Positions 51,513 to 61,261 of a DNA stretch of 64,000 nucleotides are shown here, piece after piece. The notes below the pieces were generated by a model. It was not told the DNA's origin. It did not search any database and saw only the letters and a list, made by a program, of their open reading frames with translations. Within the stretch, counting starts at the first letter, position 1; the number at the start of each line of letters is the position of its first letter. The stretch lies in assembly GCA_963845975.1 (NCBI GenBank), contig CAWJUD010000002.1:1240001-1304000 (forward strand), in the 5' to 3' direction. Both the position numbers and the translations under genes were made by a program. Source of the stretch: JBEKIK01 sp963845975 (GTDB lineage Bacteria; Planctomycetota; Planctomycetia; Pirellulales; Thermoguttaceae).

Positions 51513-53287
51513 ATGTGCGGATGCATCTGCCAGTGGCCGGGTTTGACGCTTGCCATCGTCATAGCTTGTGGCACGAGTGTTGCGGTCCGGGGTCAAGAGG
51601 GCGGCCAAATGCCGCCCATGGCTGCCGGGCAATATGCCGCGCCGATGCAGGCCCAACAAGGCCTCGATTCACTGACGTTTGACGACATCCGGGCACGACT
51701 TGACCAACAACAACAGCAGATTTCCATTCTCCAAGATCAACTGAGGAGCGTGCAACAGGCTCCTCAGATTATTCCAGCAGCCGACTCTCCTCAGCAAAGC
51801 GAGGCCGCCGTAAAGCAAGTGGAGGACGCGAAAAAGGCGGCGGAAGGCTACCGGATCGGCAGCGACCTGAGCATCAAGGCCAACTTCAAAGACGGACTGT
51901 TTTTATGGCTTGAAACGCCCAATAAGGACTTTACCATGCACCTCGGCGCCTGGATGCAATGGGACAATGTCTGGTGGAACCAATCCCCAGCCCTGCGGGC
52001 CGCTCCGGGTTCAAGGCCGGGCAATGCGCAGGGAGTGGCCACCGGCGTGGCTTTGGGCGGCATCGGAGAGCTGGAAGACGGCGAATACTTCCGCCGCATC
52101 CGCCCCTTTGCCGAGGGTACATTCTGGGAAACCGGCGAGTACAGACTCATTCCGGCCTTGGAAAACAATCAATTCAGCACGTCCGGGCTGGACGAATTCT
52201 GGGTGGGTGCAAACTCACATCCCCGTGATCGGGACAGTCCGCGTCGGGCACGTCAAAGACCCGATGGGCCTTGAAGGCGACATGACCGCTTCCAGCCGAT
52301 GCATGACCTTCATGGAAAGATCGTCCTACTCCGAAGCCATCGAACTGAACCAGAACTTCGTCACCGGCATCTGGTTCAGCAACAATTACTTCGACCAGCG
52401 CATGACGTGGCAGGCCGCGGCCTTTCGTCCCGATCAAGGCGCCTCCAGCGGGGTTTTCTTCGGCAACGGCCAGTCGGGCCTGCAATTCCGCCTCACGGGC
52501 CTGCCCCTGTATGAAGTTGAAGGCAGGCACTTGCTGCACCTGGCTATCTCGAGCGGATGGCGGGACGGAACGGCCAATATCGGCAGCGCGGCCTTCACCG
52601 GCAACACCATTGAGTTGCGGGCCCGGCCCGAAATGCGCGACGATGATCCCGCAGGTTCTCCAACCGGCAACGCTCAGATCATCCCAAACGCCAACAGCAA
52701 CCGCATGGTCGACACCGGGGTAATCGCATCCGACAACGAATACCTGATGGGCCTCGAATCTCTGTACATCCGGGGGCCCTTTTCAGTGCAGGCCGAGTAT
52801 GGCTGGAACTGGATCAATAACGCGGTGGGCGTGGTGCAAAATTCCACTGCAACCGGCTTCGTGCCGCTTGTCTCCCCTCAGAATTACATGTTCAACGGCG
52901 GATATATCCAACTGGCGTATACGCTCACCGGCGAGAACCGCGCGTACGACAAGCGACTTGGCACTCTGGCCAGGGAATACCTGGGCAAGCAGGGCCCTTT
53001 CGAAAACGCCTGGGTTGTCCGGGATGAGGCGGGCAACCTGATACTGGGGCCGGGGCGCCTGGGAAATTGCCGCTCGCTACTCGTACGTGAACCTCAACAG
53101 CGGAAGCGGGCTCAACCGCATCCAGGGCGGGGCCATGGACGGCCTCAACCTGGGCCTGAACTGGTATCTGAACACTAATTTGAACGTCATGTTCGACTGG
53201 GCCTACGATAATCGATACGACGTGCCAGTCGGCACGGTCCCGGGCTATACAAGCGGTTTCGGCGCCAGGGTGCAGTTCCAATTCTAA
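51513..53287 (+). pseudogene. Second phosphate-selective porin O/P-type protein, two frameshifts
   Basis: The ATG at 51513 has GGAG 7 nt upstream. Signal peptide, Gln-rich coiled coil (L-D-Q-Q-Q-Q-Q-I-S-I-L-Q-D-Q-L), then the porin barrel: F-T-M-H-L-G-A-W-M-Q-W-D, F-R-R-I-R-P-F-A-E-G. Frame break one lies near 52205, where GGTGGGTG looks like a short GGTG duplication, resuming V-Q-T-H-I-P-V-I-G-T-V-R-V-G-H-V-K-D-P-M-G. Break two lies near 53043 (CTGATACTGGGG), resuming W-G-R-G-A-W-E-I-A-A-R-Y-S-Y-V. It ends with the barrel-closing R-V-Q-F-Q-F. It is a paralogue of the 49.4-51.0 kb gene, transcribed divergently. Confidence 0.82.
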
Positions 53288-53363
53288 TAATCGAGCCGGA
53301 AGCGATTGTACACAGCGTTAAAAATGAGGATTTGAGCCTGGATGGATCTTCGGGCAGCGAGGC

Positions 53364-54772
53364 TCATTGCGCGGTTGCATGGGCAACCTTTACCGTCTGG
53401 CCATCGGTCAGTTCGCTCAGGTCGCCCATGATGACATTTTCATCGCCGGTAACCTTAATCCAGGGATCGCCGATCTTCATTTTGTCGACCTCGACCCAAG
53501 TTCCGTCGCTAATGCCCGCCTCGACCGGAGTCTTGACGGCCTTATTGTTTTGCCAGAGATAACAGTAGGTTTGGTTGCCTGCCACCGTGAGCGCCTGCTG
53601 CGGCAACGCGAAGACGTCAGGGCGTTGGACGAGCACTTTTGTATAGACGTACATGCCCGGCCGCAATCCGTCGTACTCCTTGGCCGAGAGATCGATTTCC
53701 GTCCATAAGCGTCCTGGTTTTCTCGCGTATCGCCCAGGAGGTCCGTGTCACCTTGGCGGGTATTTGCACGCCGCTCAGCGCCTCGGCGCGGACCACGGCC
53801 TCGGTTCCCTTCTGCACGTAGCGGGCATAGGCCTCGGGAACGTCCAGGAAAATCCGCACCATATCGGTGCGAGCCACGACGAAGATGGCCGACGGATTTG
53901 GCGACGACTTGTCGCCGGTAACCGCCTGCACGTAGTCGCCGGTGTTGGCGTTGCGGACCGTCACCACGCCGTCATAGGGAGCCGTTATTTGGGTGTATGC
54001 CAGCAGGGCCGCCGCCTTGCGTTCGTCCGCCTCGGATACCTTGACCTCGGCCTTTTGGGTCTCCACGTCGATCTTGGCCTTTCCCAGATTGGCCTCGCTG
54101 GTCACTCGATCTGCTTCCCGCGCGGCCACCGCGGCTTGAGCGGCGTCACGTGCGGCTTTGCTCGAATCGAGTTGTCTCTGCGTCTCCGTGAGGATATCCT
54201 TGTCGACGACCTTTTCCTGCACCATTTGCGTCAGACGCTTTGCCTCGGACTCCCAGCGGACAACTTCCGCTTGGGCCTTTCCGACATTGGCTTTTGCTTC
54301 GTCCAATTGTGCAATTGCGGTCTGGACGTTGCTTTCCGCCACCGTCACCAACTGCTGGGCTTGATCCACCTGACTTTTATCCAACTCGACTTGGGCCATT
54401 TTGCGTTGATGATCTTCGTCCAGTTCGGGGACGAAAATCTCGGCCAGCAAATCGCCTTTTTTCACCTCTTGACCAATGTCCACATAGAACTGCTTGATGA
54501 AACCGGACACCTTGGAGAAAATCGAGGTCTGCTCGTATGCCTGGACGAAGCCGGGCTGCTCGACCGAGTAGTTGATGTTCCGCCGCTGCCGGCTTGACTA
54601 TCCGAACCGTTGGATTGGTACTCGCGGCGGGGTTCATTTCAGGTTTATTTTCGCTGCAGCCCGAAGCCAAGGTGGCGAGGACTACCAGCCCTAGCATGCC
54701 GGCGCCGCCCATGGCCCAATCTGTTCGCCGCACTCGTCCCGCTCCGGATTTAATTCTCTGTAAAATCCGCAT
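53364..54772 (-). pseudogene. RND efflux periplasmic adaptor (HlyD/AcrA family), two frameshifts
   Basis: The ATG at 54772 overlaps the stop of the RND gene (TAATG), so the two are coupled. Lipobox L-A-S-G-C. Frame breaks near 54580 (before N-I-N-Y-S-V-E-Q-P-G-F-V-Q-A-Y-E) and near 53710 (CTTATGG for CTATGG, before E-I-D-L-S-A-K-E-Y-D-G-L-R-P-G-M). The central part is intact: S-G-F-I-K-Q-F-Y-V-D-I-G-Q-E-V-K-K-G-D-L-L (lipoyl), a long alpha-hairpin coiled coil, and a barrel domain with A-P-Y-D-G-V-V-T-V-R. It bridges the inner-membrane pump and a TolC-type duct. It ends at 53364. Confidence 0.85.
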
Positions 54773-57700
54773 TAAATATAGTCTCCGTTGATATGGGTTC
54801 CGTCAAATAAGATTGGGTCTTCTACAGGCTGAGGCCCTCCGTGAACGGCCTCGGCGGCATGTTCGCCGGTATCATGATGTCGGCTGGAAGGATCGTCGGG
54901 ATCGATCGACGGCGAAATCTTTTTCGAGTCGCCCATTACCAGCGCGAACATGGCCGGTATGATTAGAAGCGTGGCAAAGGTCGAAACCACGAGCCCGCCG
55001 ATCACGGCCCGTCCCAGCGGGGCCGCCATTTCGCTGCCTTCTTCCAAGGCCAGGGCCATCGGCACCGTGCCTAACACCATGGCGGCCGCGGTCATCAGAA
55101 TCGGGCGCAATCGATCCCGGGCCCCTTCGACGGCCGCTCGCCGCACCGATGCCCCGGCCTTCCAATGGTCGTCCATGAAGGCGGTCAACAGCACCGAGTT
55201 CGAAACTGAAACGCCGATACACATGATCGAGCCCATAAAGGACTCGATGTTCAGGGTAGTTCCCGTATACAGCAGAATGATGGCCACGCCGCAGACCACG
55301 CCCGGCACTGCGCCGATCGAGATCAGCCCCAGCCGGAACGACTGGAAGAAGCCGGTCAACAACACAAGAATCACCACTACCGCCAAGGCCAGGCCGATGG
55401 CCAGGGAATGGAACATCTCCGTCATGGGCGTAACCTGGCCGCGGACGCTCACGCGCACGCCGCGGGGCGGCTGCCCGGCGGATTGGATGGCTCGTTCAAT
55501 GCGGGTTGTGGCCCGGCCCAGGTCGTCGCCCTCGATATTGGCCGTAATGCTCAGATAACGCTGCATGGAGCTGCGATCGATTTCCCCCGGCGTGGTCCCG
55601 GTATGTATCGCGGCCACGTCGCGGATCATCAGATTGCTATCGGGATTGGCCATGGCGAGCGGGAGTGTTTCGACTTGCTGCGGCCGGTTCATCCGCTGCT
55701 GGGGGACTTGAACCTGAACCTGGTAGTCGACGCCGCTTTTCGGATCGCGCCAATAGTTCTTGGCCACATAGCGGCTGGAAGAAGTTCCCACCAACAGCGC
55801 GTCGGTAACGTCTTTCACGTCCACGCCGCTGAGGCCCGCTTTCTGGCGATCGATATCCACTCTTACGGTCGGATAGTCGAGCTGCTGATAAAGCTGAACG
55901 TCGCGGAGGCTGGGAATCTTCTTCATCTCATCCAGGACTTTAAGCGCGTGGGAGCGAACCGCGTTTCTTTCCGGTCCTGCTACAGTTATCTCGACCGGCG
56001 TAGGAGATCCGAAACTCATGACCGTGCTGACAATGTCGCCGGGCTCGAAAGCCGAAAGAAATCCGCTGGGCTCGCGATTCTGCTTCCTCCGGCGAGCACC
56101 CTTCCTGCATCAGGATTCCCTTTAACCATGGCATGACCTGTTCCGGCAGCGCCTTGCGCAGGCGTTCGCGCAGTTCCGTAATCCGTATGCCGCTTTTCCC
56201 TTGCAACCGCACCCGAAGTTGACCGTCGTCCGTGCCTCGCATGAAAAGCAAAATATTGTTGGTAGCCGTGTTGGTTGCCCCCAATCCCACGTAGCCCATC
56301 GAGATGGCCACCTTTCCCTGGGTTTCCTCGTCGATCACTTCCAGGATCTTAAGCGCACATTTCCGCGTCAATTCATATTCAGATCCCGGAGGACTGCGAA
56401 AACGAATCACGAACTGGCCGGAATCGACTTGGGGAAACAATTCGGTGCCGACCTGCCTGCCGACAAGCCATAGCAGCAGGCCGCATGCGACCAGGTACGC
56501 CGGCACCACAATCCAGCGCAACTGTATCATCGCATATACGACTCTCTGGAAGGCAGGCAGAATCTTTCGATGAAGCCCTTCTTGGCGGCAGGCTCTTCGG
56601 CCCTGTATCGGATGAGCCAGACGGAGAGCACCGGCACGACCGTGCTCGACATAAGGTACGCCGCAATCATCGCGAAGCCCACCGCGACCGTCAGCGGCAT
56701 GAACAGCGAACGGACCGGCTCCCTCATCAGAAACGTCGGAATGAATACCGAGAGGATGCAGAGCGTGGCCAGCAGCCGGGACGTGCCCGTGGCCGCGTCG
56801 CTTCGCCGCACCGCCCGGGCCACGGAATCTGTATGGCGCATCTGTACGTGGGTGTTCTCCACCGTGACAATGGCCATATCCACGAGAATGCCGATAGAGA
56901 GCGCCAAGCCGCCCAGTGACATGATGTTGATCGTATTGCCGGTAAGCCATAGACCGACCAGGGCGGCGGTCAACGCCAAAGGAATGCCTATCACCACCAC
57001 GATCACGGTCCGCACGTCTCGCAGAAAGATCAAAATCATCAGCCCCGTAAGCAATGCGCCGATTAATCCCTCCGTGGCGACGCTCTTTATTGCCGCACGC
57101 ACCGTCGGCGATTCGTCGAACTCGTAACGAACGTCTACGTCCTCGGGCACTACTGATTTGAACAACGGCATGGAATTGTTGATCTGCTTCGACTACAGTC
57201 AGGGTCGAAGCGGTGTCCTTCTTGACCACCGGGATGTAGATCGACCTGCGGCCGTTTACCAAGGCACAGCCGTAGTTGATATCCGTGGTATCTTGAATGG
57301 TGGCCACGTCGCGGATGTAGACATCTTTGCCGGTTTTGAATAGGGATATTGCCCATTTCCTGCGGATCGGCAACCATGGCGTTGGTCGGCACCAAGGGCA
57401 TCTGCCCCTTGGGCATACAAATTGCCCGATGGCACGACAACATTGCCGGTCCCTAGCGCCGTGACTATATCCTCGGGCGAAAAGTTGTGGGCTCGCAGGC
57501 GGTCGGGATCGACCGTGATGACTATCGCCCGAGTGTTACTGCCAAACGGTGAAAAAGAAACCGTGCCCGGGATTTGAGCAATCAATAGCGGTCGAATACG
57601 GTATAGTCCCAGATCGGCCAACTCGCCTAGAGGTCGGGTTTTGCTCTCCAGAACAAGGTAGCCAATGGGGACGTTGGCCGCGTCAAATCGCATTACAAAG

Positions 57701-58077
57701 GGCGGCAGCACGCTTGGCGGCATTTGCCCCCTGGCGCGATTCGACAGACTGACTACCTGCGACATCGCCGCCGCCATGTCGGTCCCCGGATAAAAAGTCA
57801 GTTTGAGCAGCACCAGATTCTGGATGTTCTTCGATTCAACACCTTTCAGCCCATCGACATACTGGAAGTTCTGCTCGTAGACATTGGTGATGATCCCTTC
57901 GATCTGGCTCGGATCCATGCCGGCATAGTTGTTTACCACGTAAATTTGGGGTGCGTTGATAGCCGGAAAAATGTCAACTCGCATCTGGTTCAGAGCCAGT
58001 ATGCCTCCGCCAATCAGGGCTACGATAATCATGACCACGGTGATCGGCCGCCGCATTGCGAAAACGACGAGATTCAT
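54772..58077 (-). pseudogene. RND efflux permease (HAE-1/MMPL-type), at least five frameshifts
   Basis: ATG at 58077 (M-N-L-V-V-F-A-M-R-R-P) after the in-frame TTG at 58104. The N-terminal helix and porter domain run to about 57430. The protein then continues in other frames near 57430, 57340, 57190, 56540 and 56070. Recognisable parts in order: P-N-Y-A-style periplasmic start, M-A-A-A-M-S-Q-V-V-S-L-S-N-R, F-D-E-S-P-T-V-R-A-A-I, helix I-G-I-L-V-D-M-A-I-V-T-V-E-N (one Asp in TM4, the second position Met), then G-T-E-L-F-P-Q-V-D-S-G-Q and C-terminal half helix C-I-G-V-S-V-S-N-S-V-L-L. An inner-membrane proton-driven exporter by family. Five shifts in 3.3 kb suggest poor local sequence quality or advanced decay. 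Confidence 0.85.
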
Positions 58078-58537
58078 AACTTTATGATCTGAGAGATTGG
58101 CCAACGAAATCGGTCACTTACCCATTATTATACGGTATGTGTAAATTCGTCGGCTAATATGCATAATTTCCGTCCGTTACCAGTCCATTGAACGCATAGC
58201 GAAATGTATAACAACATTATGTCATCGATAACCTGTTGGCAATTAAGGAGTTAATATCAAACATTATCATCTGGCGTAAAATACTTACGTATCAAATTTG
58301 CAGAATTGTGCCCAAGTTACTAATGATGCGGCTGGGAAGTATGGGCTAGCGGGGAGGGAAGGGAGGGATAGTTCTAGAGAGTACATTCTATATCAACTCG
58401 AGTAGTTTAGCCATTGCAACCGATACGATTGATAACGTTTAACTGTTCATAACAGTTTATCATTATTGCCGGCTATGGCCGTTATATATGCTCAGTGCTG
58501 GTAATGTGTGTTCTATAGAAAACAGTCGGGGGGAGTA
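58078..58537. other. Intergenic region between RND and TolC genes
   Basis: About 460 bp, AT-rich, with no gene recognised. It should contain the divergent promoters of the efflux set. GGGGGGAG just before the TolC start is the only clear signal. Confidence 0.45.
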
Positions 58538-60169
58538 ATGTCACACGGAATGGTAGCGAAGCTGATTTTGCTAACCATTCTTTTGCTCAGTCTGAGCGAA
58601 GTCGGCGTTTTGGCTGCGCCTCCCGATTTTCCAAACATTCCTGAAGAGATTGTTGCACCACAACCTCAGGAAGTTTTGCCATTAAAACCTAGCAACATTC
58701 AAAATTGTCCAAGGCAAGTACTGGAACCGCCTTCTCTGATTGAGAATTCGCAGCCGCCGCTGATTCAGGCCGCCCGGCCGGCTGTATCGGACCAGACTTT
58801 GCCTATTAATCTAGCCACGGCCCTGTACTTATCGAATGCCCGGCCGTTGGTAATCGCCTTCGCCCAAGCATCGGTGGAGCAGGCGAGCGCCCAACTTCAA
58901 AATGCCAATGTCTTATGGTTGCCTAACTTGAATATAGGATTTGATTATTACCGACATGACGGAATGGATCAGTCAACCGACGGCACTATGATATTTGACA
59001 ACAAATATTCATATACCGCGGGCGGCGGAGTGACTTTGAGCTTTGCAGTCACTGACGCCATTTTCAGGCCGCTGGCAGCCCGGCAGGAATTGGCCGCTAG
59101 GGAGTTTGACCTCCAGTCGGCGCGGAATGATGCTCTGCTGACCGTGGCCGTGGCATATTTCGACGTGCAACAAGCCCGCGGTATATTGGCTGGCACTGTT
59201 GATTCCGTGTCAAAGGCCGAAATGTTGGTGAAAAAGACCTCAGGCCTTGCCAAAGGACTGGTTCCGGAAATCGAAGTAGATCGTGTGCGATCCCTGTTGC
59301 TCGAATTGCAGCAACAAGTCGCCTTCGCCCGAGCCAATTGGCGTATAAGCAGTGCCCGGCTGACTCGTGTTCTTCGGCTTAATCCGAGCGCGGTGGTTGT
59401 TCCCTTGGAGCCGCCGCATTTGCAGGTTACATTGATTTCACCTGAGCGCGTGGTGGATGAGTTGGTGCCCATTGGTTTGACGAACCGACCGGAATTGGCA
59501 TCTCAGCGGGCATTGGTGCAAGCAACGCTTGAGCGTCTGCGACAGGAGCGCGTGCGTCCGCTGGTTCCAAGTTTGGTATTGGACGGGCGCAACGGCCCTT
59601 ACGGTGCTTTGGAGGGCGGGGTTTTCGGCGGAGGGCCCGATGGCACTCATACCTCGGGCGGCCGTTTCGACATGGACGTAGGCGTCGTCTGGACGCTTAA
59701 CAACCTTGGCGCTGGAAATAGATCCTTAGTCCGTCAGCGGGCTGCCGAACAACAGAAAGCCTGCATAGAATTATTTAATATCCAGGACCAGGTAGCTCAG
59801 GAAGTGGTTCAAGCCCATGCTCAACTCGAGGCAACTGCCGCCCAGATAGATGACGCTACAACCGCAGTGAAAGAAGCTACCGTTACTTTCAACGGCACAC
59901 TGACGGCCCTTGGTCAAACCAGAGGCGCGGGCGAATTGTTACAACTTCTCAGCCGTCCGCAGGAAGCCGTCGCCGCGCTACAACAGTTGAATCGGGCCTA
60001 TGAAACCTATTATGCCGCCATCAATAACTACAACCGGGCAGAATTTCAACTCTACCGGGCTCTAGGATTTCCCGCTCAGATTGTGGTCTGCAAAACACCC
60101 GTGGGCGAGGTCGAGAAAATCGATACATCCCGACCGCCGATGGCCTCGGCCGGCCTGCATTTACACTAA
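58538..60169 (+). CDS. TolC-family outer-membrane efflux protein
   Basis: About 543 residues from the ATG at 58538. GGGGGGAG lies only 2-3 nt away, so a GTG at 58508 or the ATG at 58550 are alternatives. Signal peptide, then a Pro-rich leader (residues 30-80), then two OEP repeats: L-A-T-A-L-Y-L-S-N-A-R-P-L..A-Q-A-S-V-E-Q-A-S-A-Q-L and V-W-T-L-N-N-L-G-A-G-N-R, with long helices (A-A-R-E-F-D-L-Q-S-A-R-N-D-A-L-L-T-V-A-V-A-Y-F-D-V). TolC trimers form the outer duct for RND pumps. Intact, unlike its pump partners. It is oriented away from the RND pair across a shared promoter region. Confidence 0.9.
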   Translation: MSHGMVAKLILLTILLLSLSEVGVLAAPPDFPNIPEEIVAPQPQEVLPLKPSNIQNCPRQVLEPPSLIENSQPPLIQAARPAVSDQTLPINLATALYLSNARPLVIAFAQASVEQASAQLQNANVLWLPNLNIGFDYYRHDGMDQSTDGTMIFDNKYSYTAGGGVTLSFAVTDAIFRPLAARQELAAREFDLQSARNDALLTVAVAYFDVQQARGILAGTVDSVSKAEMLVKKTSGLAKGLVPEIEVDRVRSLLLELQQQVAFARANWRISSARLTRVLRLNPSAVVVPLEPPHLQVTLISPERVVDELVPIGLTNRPELASQRALVQATLERLRQERVRPLVPSLVLDGRNGPYGALEGGVFGGGPDGTHTSGGRFDMDVGVVWTLNNLGAGNRSLVRQRAAEQQKACIELFNIQDQVAQEVVQAHAQLEATAAQIDDATTAVKEATVTFNGTLTALGQTRGAGELLQLLSRPQEAVAALQQLNRAYETYYAAINNYNRAEFQLYRALGFPAQIVVCKTPVGEVEKIDTSRPPMASAGLHLH

Positions 60170-60217
60170 TCTACCGGCCCTTAAATAAATGACCGGACTT
60201 TTGCAAAACTCTGGATG

Positions 60218-61258
60218 TTACGGCATCACGAGTTCGCGCGTTCCCGGCTTGAGATACGGCGACTTGCCTGTGTACTCCACCGCAGTGAAGCCGCGTTGAA
60301 CTCGGGCTAATTTCTCGAGAAGTTCACGGGCCAGGGCCTCCTCCAATTCCTTGCGAACGTCCTTTAGGCGCTTGTCGCCCGGCTTGATATTGTCGCAGCG
60401 TATCAGGTGCACGCCGAAGGGCGTTCGCACAGGATCGCTTACGCGCCCGATTTCCAGCTCAAAGGCTGCGTGCGAGAAGGCCTCATCCATCACGCCGTGC
60501 CGGGGAATGAACCCCAATCGACCGCCGTCCTTGGAGCTTGGACCGGCGGAATACTTTCGCGCCGCCTCGGCGAAAGAGACCTTGCCCGAGGCGATCTGCT
60601 CGCGAATTGCCGCAGCCTGTGCGACAAGGGAGTCCAAAACGCCGGGACCGGCGTTTTTTGGAGGTGGCAACAAGATATGGCTCACGGAAACTTCGGTGCC
60701 GTCGAAATCACGGCGATGAGTTTGATAGTACGATTCCAGCCGAGGTTCAGTGATGTATTCCGCGAGATGCTTTTCCCACACCAGGTTCCAGGCGATTTGT
60801 CGTCTCAAATCCATCTCGGTAATGGATTGGCTCTTAAGATAATCGGCCCAGGATTGCTGCCGCGAAGCCGGCTTGGATTTCAGTTTGTCTAAGTCCAAAT
60901 CGATCTCTTCGGGCGTTGGAGCGGAACCCGTACGGCGGGCATATGCCAGAACAAGACGGCGATTAATTATCTCCTCAAGTATTTGCGCTTTGAGCAACGG
61001 CGAAGCGGCCGGATTTACGTCGTGTCCTTGGGCGACTTTGTTCAACAACCGGGTAACCTCGGCGGTATAAATCGGATCATCATCAACGATAGCCGCGACC
61101 TCTTGCGATGCAGCGGACGGCGTTTGTGCCAAAGTTTCACCTGCAAGAAGTAACAAATGACAGACGCATCCCAGCATGAAAATCCGTGAAACAAATCGCC
61201 GCATGTGAAGAATGCCTTGTAGAATATTTTTTTCTGTCAGCGGGACGGAAAAGGACAT
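60218..61258 (-). CDS. Parvulin-type (SurA/PrsA-like) peptidyl-prolyl isomerase
   Basis: 346 residues from the ATG at 61258, which follows the stop of the DUF1598 gene by 3 nt. The ATG at 61204 gives a shorter, more classical signal peptide and is possible. An N-terminal SurA-like helical chaperone region (A-A-I-V-D-D-D-P-I-Y-T-A-E-V, I-L-E-E-I-I-N-R-R-L-V) precedes one parvulin domain with V-S-H-I-L, the K-Y-S-A-G-P-S-S-K-D-G-G-R-L-G-F motif and F-G-V-H-L-I-R-C. It should assist outer-membrane protein folding in the periplasm, fitting the porin/TolC neighbours. Confidence 0.92.
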   Translation of the reverse strand: MSFSVPLTEKNILQGILHMRRFVSRIFMLGCVCHLLLLAGETLAQTPSAASQEVAAIVDDDPIYTAEVTRLLNKVAQGHDVNPAASPLLKAQILEEIINRRLVLAYARRTGSAPTPEEIDLDLDKLKSKPASRQQSWADYLKSQSITEMDLRRQIAWNLVWEKHLAEYITEPRLESYYQTHRRDFDGTEVSVSHILLPPPKNAGPGVLDSLVAQAAAIREQIASGKVSFAEAARKYSAGPSSKDGGRLGFIPRHGVMDEAFSHAAFELEIGRVSDPVRTPFGVHLIRCDNIKPGDKRLKDVRKELEEALARELLEKLARVQRGFTAVEYTGKSPYLKPGTRELVMP

Positions 61259-61261
61259 GCT

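Noticed and set aside
53653..54597. Plus-strand frame across the efflux adaptor
   Set aside because: Antisense of the HlyD-type coding sequence; no ribosome site or domain.
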